Counted from the first letter of the stretch, positions 1 through 14,293 are shown. The stretch is 64,000 nucleotides of DNA from Streptomyces sp. 35G-GA-8 (GCF_023534745.1 NZ_JAMHJQ010000008.1:186406-250405), one strand, 5' to 3'. Program-made: numbers and translations. The notes: generated by a model from the sequence alone, not told the origin.

Positions 1-681
1 GATCGCGTAGACGACGCCCACGATGCCGACCAGCGAGAGCAGCACGCTGATCAGGTCCCAGGGGCCCGGCGCGGGGTTCTTCGACTCGGGCAGTGTCCTG
101 ATGCCGACGATCACCAGGATGGCCATCACGGGCAGATTGATCAGGAAGACCGAGCCCCACCAGAAGTGCTCGAGCAGGAAGCCGCCGACGACCGGACCGA
201 CCGCCGCGCCCGCGGAGGCCATCGCGCCCCAGATGCCGATGGCGAGGCTGCGCTCCTTGGGGTCGTGGAAGAGATTGCGGATCAGGGCGAGGGTGGCGGG
301 CATCAGCGTCGCGCCGGCGACACCCAGCAGCGCCCTGGCCACGATCATCATTTCCGGGGTGGTGGCGTAGGCGTTGAGCACGGAGAGCCCGCCGAAGGCG
401 ACCGCACCCGTCAGCAGCAGCTTCTTGCGGCCGATCCGGTCGCCGAGGCTGCCCATGGAGACCAGCAGACCGGCGATGACGAAGGAGTAGATGTCGCCGA
501 TCCAGAGGAGCTGGGTGCCGGTCGGCTTGAGATCTTCGCTGAGGAACGGTGTGGCGAGGCCCAGTACGGTGGCGTCGACGGCCACCAGCAGCACGGCCAG
601 GACGAGTACGGCGAGTGCGATCCAGCGCCCGGGACGGGGCGTCCGTTCGCTCTCCGTCATGGTGAGATGGCTGCTGGTCAT
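1..681 (-). CDS. DHA2-type MFS multidrug efflux transporter (C-terminus beyond window)
   Basis: Reading the minus strand from the ATG at 681 gives 227 in-frame residues to the window edge, about half of a 14-helix DHA2 (QacA/SmvA-like) exporter. The first helix follows a short basic N-terminus (near residues 17-37). The cytoplasmic loop motif GSLGDRIGRKKLLL and the export-type motif C region GAAVGPVVGG are both present, followed by the FLINLPV stretch typical of this family. It would pump drugs out using the proton gradient. The start overlaps the stop of the upstream tetR gene (ATGA), so the two are one transcript and the TetR protein is the likely local repressor. Substrate cannot be told from sequence. 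Confidence 0.9.
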   Translation of the reverse strand, partial: MTSSHLTMTESERTPRPGRWIALAVLVLAVLLVAVDATVLGLATPFLSEDLKPTGTQLLWIGDIYSFVIAGLLVSMGSLGDRIGRKKLLLTGAVAFGGLSVLNAYATTPEMMIVARALLGVAGATLMPATLALIRNLFHDPKERSLAIGIWGAMASAGAAVGPVVGGFLLEHFWWGSVFLINLPVMAILVIVGIRTLPESKNPAPGPWDLISVLLSLVGIVGVVYAI

Positions 682-1226
682 GGTGTCACGCTCCGTCGTG
701 CTCCGCCGAGCAGCAGCTCGGCGATCATGTGCTGGAAGTCCTTGGGCGCGGCGCGACCGTCCTGGACGGTCCAGGCGCCGGCGCTGATCAGTCCGTAGAG
801 GGCGTCCGTCAGCCAGGCGTGGCTGAGGTCGATCCGGAACACGCCCTCCTCCTGTCCGCGCCGGAAGAGCGCGGAGACCCTGGCATCGGTGCGGCTCCAG
901 CCGTCGTAGACATCGCCTTCGAAGAGCTGGTTCTCGGTGAGGAGGAAGGCGAGCAGCCCGGCGGAGGGCTCGACGCACGCGATGAGCCGCCGCAGCGCCT
1001 CGTCCGCCGGGCCCTCGTCGAGCCGGGCCTCGTCGAGGGCCGTCCCCATCTCCTTGAGACCCAGCTTCTCCAGCGCCTTGATCAGCGCGTCCCGCCCGGC
1101 GAAATGCCGGTGCAGCGTCGCTCGCCCTATCCCCGCGGACCGGGCGACCTCGTCCATGGTGGCGGTTGCCCGGCGGGTGAGAAGGGCGGCGGCGGTGCGC
1201 AGCACCTGTTCACGATCGACCGTCAT
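678..1226 (-). CDS. TetR-family transcriptional repressor
   Basis: A 182-residue TetR protein. The N-terminal helix-turn-helix (residues about 7-50) contains ATMDEVARSAGIGRATLHRHFAGRDAL split over helices 2-4, the family hallmark; the C-terminal half is the variable ligand-binding domain. I chose the ATG at 1226 (MTVDREQ) rather than one 14 codons upstream, because the upstream start would lie downstream of only part of a perfect 20-bp palindrome that looks like the operator. The stop overlaps the start of the MFS exporter, so this is an autoregulated repressor-efflux operon. Ligand unknown. Confidence 0.92.
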   Translation of the reverse strand: MTVDREQVLRTAAALLTRRATATMDEVARSAGIGRATLHRHFAGRDALIKALEKLGLKEMGTALDEARLDEGPADEALRRLIACVEPSAGLLAFLLTENQLFEGDVYDGWSRTDARVSALFRRGQEEGVFRIDLSHAWLTDALYGLISAGAWTVQDGRAAPKDFQHMIAELLLGGARRSVTP

Positions 1227-1244
1227 GAGACGACCATAACCCAC

Positions 1245-1264
1245 ATGAGACACGAATGTCTCAT
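1245..1264. promoter_or_regulatory. TetR operator palindrome
   Basis: ATGAGACA-CGAA-TGTCTCAT is a perfect inverted repeat with 8-bp arms and a 4-bp centre, located 18 bp upstream of the tetR start. Position and symmetry fit autorepression of the tetR-MFS operon; the divergent HAD-like gene begins 45 bp beyond and may be affected too. Confidence 0.8.
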
Positions 1265-1304
1265 TCAATACAACGCTGAACCACTACCCAGAAGGAACGA
1301 ACCC

Positions 1305-1364
1305 GCGTATGAAGTCGCATATGGACTCGCGTATGAGCTCGCGCACGGACTCGCGTACGAAGCC
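1305..1364 (+). repeat. Degenerate 12-bp tandem repeat across a start codon
   Basis: Five diverged 12-bp units run through the start of the HAD-like gene: GCGTATGAAGTC, GCATATGGACTC, GCGTATGAGCTC, GCGCACGGACTC, GCGTACGAAGCC. They encode a Ser-Arg/Asp-rich N-terminus and supply three alternative in-frame ATG starts. Confidence 0.75.
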
Positions 1365-1866
1365 ACTGCTGCTGATCGATGTCGACGGTCCGCTGAACCC
1401 GTATCTCGCCCTCGCGACCGAGGGGGCGCCGGAGGGATACGTCAGACACTGGATGCGGCCCTCCGGCTGGCCCGCGGATCAGCCGCTGCCCGTGCTGCTC
1501 AACCCGGAGCACGGGGTGGAGCTGCTGGCGCTCGCCGACCGGTACGAGCTGGTCTGGGCCACCACATGGGAGGACGACGCCAATGAGTGGATCGGGCCGG
1601 TCCTCGGGCTGCCGGAGCTGCCGTACATCGAGTGGTCCGGCAGGGAGCGGGCGGCGCCTCGCGGGACGTTCTGGAAGACGCCGTACGTACTGGAGTACGC
1701 GGCCGGACGGCCCTTCGCCTGGGTCGACGACGAGATCACCTCGTACGACCGCGAGTGGACCGAGCAACGCCACCTCGCCGCCGCCCTGTTGATGTGCGTC
1801 GATCCCGGGATCGGGCTGATCCGTCCGGACTTCGACGCGCTCGCACGGTGGGCGGCGGCGCTGTAG
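1309..1866 (+). CDS. HAD-like hydrolase-domain protein
   Basis: A 185-residue protein whose N-terminal LLLIDVDGPLNP matches the HAD-superfamily motif I (DxDG, nucleophile and general acid Asp), followed by a motif-II-like segment (VWATTWEDDAN) and an acidic motif-IV-like WVDDEIT near residue 140. This is the compact cap-less form seen in many actinobacterial proteins of unknown substrate. Three in-frame ATG codons (1309, 1321, 1333) lie in a 12-bp tandem repeat; a GAAGGA Shine-Dalgarno-like sequence at about 1291 is far from all of them, so the exact start is uncertain. Convergent with argH, separated by a hairpin. Confidence 0.72.
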   Translation: MKSHMDSRMSSRTDSRTKPLLLIDVDGPLNPYLALATEGAPEGYVRHWMRPSGWPADQPLPVLLNPEHGVELLALADRYELVWATTWEDDANEWIGPVLGLPELPYIEWSGRERAAPRGTFWKTPYVLEYAAGRPFAWVDDEITSYDREWTEQRHLAAALLMCVDPGIGLIRPDFDALARWAAAL

Positions 1867-1885
1867 GAGCCACCCCCGGGGGCTC
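1867..1885. terminator. Bidirectional hairpin between HAD-like gene and argH
   Basis: GAGCC and GGCTC arms enclose a C-run/G-run inner stem directly after the + strand stop codon, 47 bp from the convergent argH stop. GC-only hairpins without a U-tract are common terminators in high-GC actinomycetes. Confidence 0.55.
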
Positions 1886-1931
1886 CGGGGGAACCGGTTG
1901 CTTCCCGGCGATGGTCACTTCTTGGCTTCGG

Positions 1932-3368
<1,437 letters not shown>

Positions 3369-3391
3369 TCAGAAGGGATCGGAAAGTGCGA

Positions 3392-3424
3392 CCGCCTCCC
3401 CGCCGCGGAGGAACGGGGAGGCGG
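3392..3424 (-). terminator. argG-argH intercistronic hairpin
   Basis: Perfect 10-bp arms CCGCCTCCCC and GGGGAGGCGG with a 13-nt loop lie between the argG stop and argH start. It could terminate part of the argG transcripts or stabilise the argG 3' end; no U-tract is present. Confidence 0.55.
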
Positions 3425-3442
3425 ACTGTCAAACGGTTCGGA

Positions 3443-4636
3443 TCAGGCGAGGTCACGCCGTGCGGCGATCTTCGACGAAAGACCGAAGATCTCGATGAAG
3501 CCCTGCGCCTTGGACTGGTCGAACGTGTCGCCCGAGTCGTACGTGGCGAGATTGAAGTCGTACAGCGACTCGTCCGACTTCCGGCCGGTGACGACGGCCC
3601 GGCCGCCGTGCAGGGTCATCCGGATGTCGCCGGTCACATGCTGGTTGGCCTCGTTGATGAAGCCGTCCAGGGCGCGCTTGAGCGGGGAGAACCACAGGCC
3701 GTCGTAGACGATCTCGCCCCAGCGCTGCTCGACCTGCCGCTTGTAGCGGGCCAGCTCGCGCTCGACGGTGACGTTCTCCAGCTCCTGGTGGGCGGTGATC
3801 AGCGCGATGGCGCCGGGGGCCTCGTAGATCTCCCGGGACTTGATGCCGACGAGCCGGTCCTCGACCATGTCGATCCGGCCGATGCCCTGGGCGCCGGCCC
3901 GCTCGTTGAGCTGCTGGATCGCCTGGAGGACGGTGACGGGCTTGCCGTCGATGGCGACGGGCACGCCCTCCTTGAAGGAGATGATGACCTCGTCGGCCTC
4001 GCGGGGCGTGGCCGGGTTGGAGGTGTACTCGTACACGTCCTCGATCGGACCGTTCCAGATGTCCTCCAGGAAGCCCGTCTCGACGGCCCGCCCGAAGACG
4101 TTCTGGTCGATGGAGTACGGGGACTTCTTGGTGGTCGCGATCGGGAGGTTCTTCTCCTCGCAGAAGGCGATCGCCTTGTCACGGGTCATCGCGTAGTCGC
4201 GGACCGGGGCGATGCACTTCAGGTCCGGGCCGAGTGCGGTGATACCGGCCTCGAATCGCACCTGGTCGTTGCCCTTGCCGGTGCAGCCGTGGGCGACGGT
4301 GCCGGCGTTGTGCTTCTTCGCGGCGGCGACGAGGTGCTTGACGATCGTCGGCCGGGAGAGTGCGGAGACCAGCGGGTAGCGGTCCATGTAGAGGGCGTTG
4401 GCCTTGATCGCCGGGAGGCAGTACTCCTCGGCGAACTCGTCCTTCGCGTCCGCGACCTCGGCTTCGACGGCACCGCAGGCGAGCGCGCGCTTGCGGATGA
4501 CGTCCAGGTCCTCGCCACCCTGGCCGACGTCCACGGCGACGGCGATGACCTCGGCGCCCGTCTCCTCGGCGATCCAGCCGATGGCGACGGAGGTGTCCAG
4601 GCCGCCCGAGTAGGCGAGTACGACGCGCTCGGTCAC
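3443..4636 (-). CDS. argG: Argininosuccinate synthase
   Basis: A 397-residue enzyme that joins citrulline and aspartate using ATP. The N-terminal ATP pyrophosphatase loop [10 protein letters not shown] and the [13 protein letters not shown] segment are both intact and identical in type to characterised ArgG proteins. I prefer the GTG at 4636 over an ATG 7 codons upstream because an AAGGAG ribosome site sits 7 nt before the GTG and actually overlaps the upstream candidate. It is located away from the argCJBDR operon but has its own ArgR-like operator. argH follows on the same strand. Confidence 0.97.
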   Translation of the reverse strand: MTERVVLAYSGGLDTSVAIGWIAEETGAEVIAVAVDVGQGGEDLDVIRKRALACGAVEAEVADAKDEFAEEYCLPAIKANALYMDRYPLVSALSRPTIVKHLVAAAKKHNAGTVAHGCTGKGNDQVRFEAGITALGPDLKCIAPVRDYAMTRDKAIAFCEEKNLPIATTKKSPYSIDQNVFGRAVETGFLEDIWNGPIEDVYEYTSNPATPREADEVIISFKEGVPVAIDGKPVTVLQAIQQLNERAGAQGIGRIDMVEDRLVGIKSREIYEAPGAIALITAHQELENVTVERELARYKRQVEQRWGEIVYDGLWFSPLKRALDGFINEANQHVTGDIRMTLHGGRAVVTGRKSDESLYDFNLATYDSGDTFDQSKAQGFIEIFGLSSKIAARRDLA

Positions 4637-4647
4637 GGGTTTCTCCT

Positions 4648-4702
4648 TACGGTGCATTCACTGACAGGTATAACTATGCGATGCACCGTATTGTTTTGTC
4701 AA
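4648..4702 (-). promoter_or_regulatory. argG promoter with ArgR-box-like inverted repeat
   Basis: On the minus strand a consensus -35 TTGACA (4697-4702) is followed after 18 bp by CATAGT (4673-4678). A perfect inverted repeat, TACGGTGCAT at 4648-4657 and ATGCACCGTA at 4681-4690, places one arm between -35 and -10 and the other next to the ribosome site. The AT-rich core GCATAGTTATAC resembles Streptomyces ARG boxes. Repression by ArgR with arginine is the inference. Confidence 0.7.
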
Positions 4703-5097
4703 CGCGCTTCCCCGCGGACCGCCGCGGCGAGCAATGTGGCATGGCTGTACCGGATGTCCTTGGTGGCCGTGAGCAGGGTGAGCGTGTCCTCGGCGGCCAG
4801 TTCGCGCAGCCGGCCGAGCGCCTGCTCAGGGCCCGGTCCGGCGAGTTCGGCGGCATACAGGTCGGCGAATTCCGCGAACCGCGCCGGATCATGTCCGTAC
4901 CACTTCCGCAGCTCCGCCGAGGGCGCGGCGTCCTTCAGCCACTCGTCCAGCGCGGCCTCGCCCTTGGCCAGACCACGCGGCCAGAGCCGGTCCACCAGGA
5001 CCCGGGTCCCGTCGTCGGGCTCCGGCGCCTCGTACACCCGGCGCACCCGCACCTCGTGTCCCCCGGTGCCGTCCTTCGTCCTCCGTGCCTTCGTCAT
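4699..5097 (-). CDS. DUF488-family protein
   Basis: A 132-residue DUF488 protein recognised by RVLVDRLWPRG near the N-terminus, the central ELRKWYGHDPARFAEF and the C-terminal TLTLLTATKD block. The family is widespread and small, with no firmly established activity. I take the ATG at 5097, preceded by GGAG, instead of an ATG 11 codons upstream. Its 3' end at 4699 overlaps the argG -35 hexamer by a few bases, so transcription of this gene runs into the argG control region. Confidence 0.85.
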   Translation of the reverse strand: MTKARRTKDGTGGHEVRVRRVYEAPEPDDGTRVLVDRLWPRGLAKGEAALDEWLKDAAPSAELRKWYGHDPARFAEFADLYAAELAGPGPEQALGRLRELAAEDTLTLLTATKDIRYSHATLLAAAVRGEAR

Positions 5098-5180
5098 CGC
5101 TCCATCGTGCGGCCCGACGGGCCGTCCCACCCGTTGGAATCGGCCTTCCGTCCAGGCTCCCGGCGCCGATAATCCAGAAC

Positions 5181-5762
5181 ATGGGCAAGCGTTACGAACG
5201 GATCGACGGCCGGATAAGAACCTTCATCGAGGAACAGCCCGTCTTCTTCACCGCCACCGCGCCACTGGCGGACGACGGTCATGTCAATCTCTCGCCCAAG
5301 GGGCGGGCCGGGACCCTCGTCGTGATCGACGAGCTGACCCTCGCCTATCTGGACTTCGGCGGCAGTGGCGCCGAGACCATCGCGCATCTGCGGGAGAACG
5401 GCCGCATCACGCTGATGTGGTGCGCGTTCACCGGACCGCCCAAGGTGCTGCGGGTGCACGGACAGGGCGAACCGGTCTTCCGGGACGACCCGCGCTGGGG
5501 CGAGTACATCGGCCTCTTCGGAGACGCGGACGGGCCCGGCGCCCGCGCGATCATCGTGATCCACGCCGAGCGCGTCAGTGACGCCTGCGGTTTCGCCGTC
5601 CCCTTCATGGACTACCGGGAGGAGCGCACCCAGCACGCCGAGCACTTCGGCCGGAAGTCGGACGAGGAGTTCGCCGCGTACTGCGCGAAGAAGGACCATG
5701 TCGGGGTGAGCCTGGACGGGCTGCCGGCGCTGCCGCTGCCGCTCCCGGCGCGCGCGGACTGA
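5181..5762 (+). CDS. Pyridoxamine 5'-phosphate oxidase-fold (flavin-binding) protein
   Basis: A 193-residue split-barrel protein of the PNPOx-like group. The segment FFTATAPLADDGHVNLSPKG near residues 17-40 and the LTLAYLDFGGSG block are typical of actinobacterial FMN/F420-binding members of this fold. The start at 5181 (MGKRYERIDG) is preferred: a GATAAT -10-like hexamer ends 7 nt upstream, consistent with a leaderless transcript, and no Shine-Dalgarno sequence is visible. Divergent from DUF488. Substrate unknown. Confidence 0.83.
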   Translation: MGKRYERIDGRIRTFIEEQPVFFTATAPLADDGHVNLSPKGRAGTLVVIDELTLAYLDFGGSGAETIAHLRENGRITLMWCAFTGPPKVLRVHGQGEPVFRDDPRWGEYIGLFGDADGPGARAIIVIHAERVSDACGFAVPFMDYREERTQHAEHFGRKSDEEFAAYCAKKDHVGVSLDGLPALPLPLPARAD

Positions 5763-5861
5763 CGGAACGCACGGCGCGGACCGACGGAACGCGCATCAGG
5801 GCGCACCGCCGTTCGGAGCAGCGGAGAGGCCGCTGCTCTCCCGGCGGCATACGGTCCGGGC

Positions 5862-6593
5862 ATGCGCATCGCTCTCGTGCTCGGCTCCGTCCTGCTCACC
5901 GTCGCCACGCTCACGGCCGCCTCCCCCGGCGCGCGGTCCGCCGAGGTGCCGCTGCCCCAGCGGATGGCGGACACCGGCGGCGGCAGCCAGCTGATCACCG
6001 CCGAGGCCCCGGAGGCCGGAGCCACCACCGGCAAGGTGACCTGGTGGGACCGGCGTGGCGCGCGGTGGGTGGCGGCCGGTTCCGCCAAGGCCCGCTTCGG
6101 GGCGGGCGGGCTGGTCGAGGGCCGGTCGCGTACGCAGGGCACCTCGACCACCCCGACCGGGATGTACGACCTGCCGTACGCGTTCGGCCTCGGGTCCGCG
6201 CCGGCCGGGACGCGTGTCGGCTACCGCCCGGTGACGGAGAACTCCTGGTGGTGCCAGGACACGCGGTCGGTGGCGTACAACCGCTGGGTGGAGAAACTGC
6301 CGTCGGACTGCCGGGCGGCGGAGTCCGAGCGTCTGGCCGACTATCCGTCCCAGTACGACCACGCTCTGGTCATCGGCTTCAACTACGACCAGCCGGTACG
6401 CGGCCGGGGCGCCGGGATCTTCCTGCACGTCAACGGCGCCGGCCCGACAGCCGGCTGTGTCTCCGTACCGGCCGACGCGATGAGCGCCGTGCTGGCGTGG
6501 GCCGACCCGGGCCGCCGTCCGCATATCGCGATCGGCACATCCTCGGGGCCGACGGCGATCACCTCGGTGAGGGCGGCGGAGAGCGCCTCCTGA
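5862..6593 (+). CDS. Exported L,D-transpeptidase (YkuD-type) domain protein
   Basis: A 243-residue secreted protein. The first 27 residues form a Sec signal peptide (MRIALVLGSVLLTVATL, then a SPGARSA cleavage zone). The C-terminal half has the L,D-transpeptidase active-site signature FLHVNGAGPTAGCVSVP at about residues 189-205, with the catalytic Cys in the GCVS motif and the His ahead of it. Such enzymes make 3-3 peptidoglycan cross-links or attach proteins to the wall; this subgroup, with a WWDRRGARW-type N-terminal part, is common in Streptomyces and its exact role is unproven. Convergent with argR. Confidence 0.87.
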   Translation: MRIALVLGSVLLTVATLTAASPGARSAEVPLPQRMADTGGGSQLITAEAPEAGATTGKVTWWDRRGARWVAAGSAKARFGAGGLVEGRSRTQGTSTTPTGMYDLPYAFGLGSAPAGTRVGYRPVTENSWWCQDTRSVAYNRWVEKLPSDCRAAESERLADYPSQYDHALVIGFNYDQPVRGRGAGIFLHVNGAGPTAGCVSVPADAMSAVLAWADPGRRPHIAIGTSSGPTAITSVRAAESAS

Positions 6594-6656
6594 CCGGCCC
6601 CGGGCCGTGGCCCGAGCTCTCTGCCGAACCCTCCGTCGCCCGCCCCTGCCCCGCTC

Positions 6657-7193
6657 TCAACGGTCGTTCTGGGCCAGCTTCAGCAGATGGTCCGCGAGCG
6701 CCTGGCCACCGGCCGGGTCGCGGCTGATCAGCATCAGGGTGTCGTCCCCCGCGATCGTGCCCAGGATGTCGCTCAACTCCGCCTGGTCGATGGCCGAGGC
6801 GAGGAACTGCGCCGCGCCGGGCGGCGTGCGCAGGACGACGAGATTGGCCGACGCCTCGGCGGAGATGAGCAGTTCACCGGCGAGCCGGCGCATCCGCTCC
6901 TCCTTCGCCGACTCCCCGAGCGGGGCGTGCGGGGTTCGGAAGCCGCCCTCGCTCGGGACCGCGTAGATCAACTCGCCGCCGGTGTTGCGGATCTTGACCG
7001 CGCCCAGTTCGTCCAGGTCCCGGGAGAGCGTCGCCTGGGTGACGCTCAGCCCGTCGTCCGCGAGCACCTTCGCCAGCTGGCTCTGGGAGCGCACCGGCTG
7101 CCGGTTCAGGATGTCAACGATCCTGCGGTGGCGGGCGGTTCTGGTCTGCGGTACGGACTGCCCGCCGTGCTCGGTGTCCTGGGCGTCGGTCAT
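6657..7193 (-). CDS. argR: Arginine repressor
   Basis: A 178-residue ArgR. Residues about 22-75 form the winged helix domain ([19 protein letters not shown], then [18 protein letters not shown] with the recognition helix). The C-terminal domain carries the oligomerisation and arginine-binding motif [13 protein letters not shown], where the paired Asp residues contact arginine. Last gene of the arginine operon, 14 bp after argD. It should bind the boxes before argC and argG, so the operon end encodes its own regulator. The N-terminal extension of about 20 residues is normal for Streptomyces. Confidence 0.97.
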   Translation of the reverse strand: MTDAQDTEHGGQSVPQTRTARHRRIVDILNRQPVRSQSQLAKVLADDGLSVTQATLSRDLDELGAVKIRNTGGELIYAVPSEGGFRTPHAPLGESAKEERMRRLAGELLISAEASANLVVLRTPPGAAQFLASAIDQAELSDILGTIAGDDTLMLISRDPAGGQALADHLLKLAQNDR

Positions 7194-7207
7194 CGTCGTC
7201 TCGTTTC

Positions 7208-8401
7208 TCAGGATGGTCCATCCTTGTCGGCCGCGTCGAGAATGCCGGGCAGCGCCTCCAGGAACGCGTCCACCTCGGTGTCGCCGATGATCAGCGGAGG
7301 CATCAGCCGTACGACATCCGGAGCGGGCGCGTTCACGAGGAACCCGGCACCCTGAGCCGCCTGTTGCGCCTGGGGCGCGAGTGGCTCGGTGAGCACGATA
7401 CCCAGGAGCAGTCCCGAGCCGCGGACGTGGGAGACCAGCGGATGGCCAAGGGCCTCGACACCGTTGCGCAGTTTCTCGCCGAGCCGCTTCACCTGGTCCA
7501 GGAGTCCGCCCGCGGCGAGCGTGTCGAGTACGGCGAGTCCGGCGGCGCAGGCGACCGGGTTGCCGCCGAACGTCGTACCGTGCTGGCCGGGCCTCAGCAG
7601 CTCGGCCGCCTCCCCGAAAGCGACCGCCGCGCCGAGCGGCAGACCGCCGCCGAGCCCCTTGGCCAGGGTGACGACATCGGGCTCGACGCCTTGGTGCGCC
7701 TGGTACTCGAACCAGTGCCCCGTCCTGCCGATACCGGTCTGGACCTCGTCGAGCACCAGCAGGGTGCCTGTGGCGCGGGTGATCTCCCTGGCCGCCTCCA
7801 GATAGCCCCTGGGCGGGACGACCACGCCGTTCTCGCCCTGGATCGGCTCGATGATCACGAGGGCCGTCTCTTCGGTGACCGCGGCGCGCAGCGCCTCGGC
7901 GTCCCCGTACGGGACATGGGTGACATCACCGGGCAGCGGACGGAAGGGCTCCTGCTTCGCGGGCTGGCCGGTGAGGGCCAGCGCGCCCATCGTGCGGCCG
8001 TGGAAGCCGCCGTCGGTGGCGACCATGTGCCGACGGCCCGTCAGTCGGCCGACCTTGAAGGCCGCTTCGTTCGCCTCGGCGCCGGAGTTGCAGAAGAAGA
8101 CCCGGCCGGGGCGGCCGAAGAGCTGGATCAGCCGCTCGGCGAGCGCGACCGGCGGCTCGGCGATGAAGAGGTTGGAGACATGGCCGAGAGACGCGATCTG
8201 GCGGGAGACGGCCTCGACGACGGCGGGGTGCGCGTGGCCGAGGGCGTTGACCGCGATGCCGCCGACGAAGTCGGTGTACTCGACGCCGTCCGCGTCCCTG
8301 ACCCTGGCGCCCTCGCCGTGGGCGAGGGACAGCTTCGGCGTGCCGTAGTTGTCCGCCATGACGCCCCGCCAGCGCCGCGTGAGCTCCTCGTTGCCGGTCA
8401 C
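7208..8401 (-). CDS. argD: Acetylornithine aminotransferase
   Basis: A 397-residue class III PLP aminotransferase that converts N-acetylglutamate semialdehyde to N-acetylornithine. Recognised by [29 protein letters not shown], the [14 protein letters not shown] segment with the PLP-ring Asp, and [13 protein letters not shown] with the Schiff-base lysine. The start ATG overlaps the argB stop (ATGA), implying translational coupling. Length and all motifs are normal. Confidence 0.97.
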   Translation of the reverse strand: MTGNEELTRRWRGVMADNYGTPKLSLAHGEGARVRDADGVEYTDFVGGIAVNALGHAHPAVVEAVSRQIASLGHVSNLFIAEPPVALAERLIQLFGRPGRVFFCNSGAEANEAAFKVGRLTGRRHMVATDGGFHGRTMGALALTGQPAKQEPFRPLPGDVTHVPYGDAEALRAAVTEETALVIIEPIQGENGVVVPPRGYLEAAREITRATGTLLVLDEVQTGIGRTGHWFEYQAHQGVEPDVVTLAKGLGGGLPLGAAVAFGEAAELLRPGQHGTTFGGNPVACAAGLAVLDTLAAGGLLDQVKRLGEKLRNGVEALGHPLVSHVRGSGLLLGIVLTEPLAPQAQQAAQGAGFLVNAPAPDVVRLMPPLIIGDTEVDAFLEALPGILDAADKDGPS

Positions 8402-9299
8402 TTCGTGGGTCCTTCCTGTCCGTCGGGCACGACCATCGTGCCGATGCCCATGTCGGTGAAGATCTCCAGCAGGATCGAGTGCGGGACCCGGCCGTCCAGT
8501 ACGCGCGCGGTGGTGACGCCGTTGCGTACGGCGAACAGGCAGCCCTCCATCTTCGGCACCATGCCGCTGGACAGCTCGGGCAGCAGCTTCTCCAGCTCGG
8601 TGGCGGTGAGCCGGCTGATCACGTCGTCGCTGTTGGGCCAGTCCTCGTACAGCCCCTCGACATCGGTGAGGACCACCAGCGTCTCGGCGCCCAGCGCGGC
8701 GGCGAGCGCGGCGGCTGCAGTGTCGGCGTTGACGTTGTAGACATGGCCGTCGTCGACGCTGCGCGCGATGGAGGAGATGACCGGGATCCGGCCGTCCGCC
8801 AGCAGCGCTTCGATGGCGCCCGTGTCGATCGCGGTGATCTCGCCGACCCGGCCGATGTCGACCAGCTCTCCGTCGATCCTCGGCGTGAGCCTGGTCGCGG
8901 AGATGGTGTGGGCGTCCTCGCCGGTCATGCCGACGGCGAGCGGACCGTGCTGGTTGAGCAGTCCGACCAGCTCGCGCTGGACCTGCCCGGCCAGCACCAT
9001 CCGTACGACGTCCATCGCCTCGGGTGTGGTGACGCGCAGCCCGGCCTTGAACTCGCTGACCAGACCGTGCCGGTCGAGCTGGGCGTTGATCTGCGGGCCG
9101 CCGCCGTGCACGACGACCGGCTTGATGCCCGCCTGCCGCAGGAAGACGACGTCCTGCGCGAAGGCGGCCTTCAGCTCCTCGTCGATCATGGCGTTGCCGC
9201 CGAATTTGATGACGACGGTCTTCCCGTTGTGCCGGGTGAGCCAGGGCAGCGCCTCGATGAGGATCTGCGCCTTGGGCAGCGCGGTGTGCTTACGGGCGG

Positions 9300-9303
<4 letters not shown>
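8398..9303 (-). CDS. argB: Acetylglutamate kinase
   Basis: A 301-residue amino acid kinase that phosphorylates N-acetylglutamate. It shows [12 protein letters not shown] (ATP-binding lysine and glycines), VHGGGPQI and the [12 protein letters not shown] block near the C-terminus. The ATG at 9303 overlaps the argJ stop (ATGA); an in-frame extension to 9576 runs through argJ in another frame and is not credible. As the committed kinase of the cyclic pathway it is probably arginine-feedback regulated, but the sequence alone does not prove that. Confidence 0.97.
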
Positions 9304-11560
<2,257 letters not shown>

Positions 11561-11566
11561 TCAACG

Positions 11567-11606
11567 ATGGCATGACTATACGTTTCATCGCAGCTTTATG
11601 CAATGA
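11567..11606 (-). promoter_or_regulatory. argC promoter overlapped by two ARG boxes
   Basis: Minus strand -35 TTGCAT (11598-11603), 17-bp spacer, -10 TATAGT (11575-11580). Two pseudo-palindromic 18-bp boxes, one around TTGCATAAAGCTGCGATG and one around ACGTATAGTCATGCC, separated by about 3 bp, cover both hexamers. This is the usual architecture for ArgR repression upstream of argC in Streptomyces. Confidence 0.8.
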
Positions 11607-11702
11607 CACGGGCTCGCGCGGAGCGGCCCTTCGCCGACATCCCCGGGGAGACAGGCCACGGGTCCTATCCTTCCAGCCTCGTCCTCGCGCTCGCCCTCGC
11701 GC

Positions 11703-13212
<1,510 letters not shown>

Positions 13213-13220
13213 TTGAGAGT

Positions 13221-13250
13221 GGCAAGGAGCGGGTGAGCTCCTTGCCTTTT
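13221..13250 (+). terminator. Intrinsic terminator-like hairpin, + strand
   Basis: Perfect 10-bp stem GGCAAGGAGC/GCTCCTTGCC with a 6-nt loop, followed by TTTT. It points along the + strand although no gene lies upstream on that strand; the downstream gene starts at 13370. Confidence 0.65.
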
Positions 13251-13369
13251 CGCTTGCGCCGTCCGCGGTGGAGGCCCCCCACGCGTCGCCGGTCCACGGT
13301 TCACACAGCTGACAAGAAGCCGTCACACTCATCGGAATGCGACGGCGGCCGAGGCTGGTTGGCACTCAC

Positions 13370-14293
13370 ATGACTGTGGGAGTAGCACTCAACGCGACCG
13401 GTCCCGACAATCAGATCGACGTCACCGTGCGGCTGGCGCGGGAGGCCGCGGCGGCCGGGCTGCGGTCCGCGTGGTTCGGCCAGACCTTCGGCGCCGACTC
13501 GCCTCAGCTCGCGGCGATCGTCGGGCGTGAGGTCCCGGCCCTTCAGGTGGGTACGTCCGCGATCCCCGTCTTCGGACGCCACCCGCTGGTCGTCGCCGGC
13601 CAGGCCCTGACCGCGCAGGCGGCCACGCATGGCCGGTACCACCTCGGGCTCGCGCTCGGCACCAAGCTGCTGACCGAGGGAGGTTTCGGGGTCCCGTTCG
13701 AGCGGCCCGTGGCACGGCTGCGTGAATTCCTCATCGCTCTGCGGCAGTTGACCGAGACCGGCTCCGCCGACTTCAGCGGTGAGCTGATCACCGCGCACAC
13801 GCCGATCCCCGCGCGGGTGCCGGGCGCCGAGGGCGGTGTGCCGCTGCTCGTCGCCGCGATGGGGCCGCAGGCGCTGCGTGCCAGCGGTGAGCTGGCGGAC
13901 GGGATCCTGCCCTATCTCGCCGGGCCACGCGCCCTCGCCGAGCACATCGTCCCGGCCGTCACCGCGGCGGCGGAGGCAGCCGGCCGGCCCGCGCCCCGGA
14001 TCGTGGCCCTCGTGCCCGGCGTGGTCACCGACGAGGTCGACGCGGTACGCGAGAAGGCCGTCGAACAGCTCGCGTTCTACGAGCAGATCCCGTCCTACGC
14101 GCGGGTCATCGAACTCTCCGGCGGCGAACGGGCCGCCGATGTGGCCGTGATCGGCGACGAGAAGAGGGTCGCCGCCGAGGTACGGCGCTACCGGGACGCC
14201 GGGGCGACGGAGGTGGTGTTCTCGGGGACGGAGATCGCCGGGGACGCCGCCCGACACCGCACCTGGGCGCTCCTGGGGGAGCTGGCGGGCTGA
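13370..14293 (+). CDS. LLM-class F420-dependent oxidoreductase
   Basis: A 307-residue luciferase-like TIM-barrel protein. TVGVALNATGPDNQID at the N-terminus, LRSAWFGQTFGADSP, and RYHLGLALGTK are the signature of a Mycobacterium/Streptomyces F420-dependent subfamily (TIGR03564 type). These enzymes transfer hydride from reduced F420 to an unknown substrate. I start at the ATG at 13370, which begins the conserved strand; an earlier ATG at 13337 adds 11 unconserved residues. Ribosome site weak. Divergent from rox, separated by the unusual hairpin region. Confidence 0.85.
   Translation: MTVGVALNATGPDNQIDVTVRLAREAAAAGLRSAWFGQTFGADSPQLAAIVGREVPALQVGTSAIPVFGRHPLVVAGQALTAQAATHGRYHLGLALGTKLLTEGGFGVPFERPVARLREFLIALRQLTETGSADFSGELITAHTPIPARVPGAEGGVPLLVAAMGPQALRASGELADGILPYLAGPRALAEHIVPAVTAAAEAAGRPAPRIVALVPGVVTDEVDAVREKAVEQLAFYEQIPSYARVIELSGGERAADVAVIGDEKRVAAEVRRYRDAGATEVVFSGTEIAGDAARHRTWALLGELAG

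Noticed and set aside
166-798. Plus-strand frames opposite the MFS exporter
   Set aside because: Minus strand encodes a clear transporter; the plus frames are shadows with no family features.
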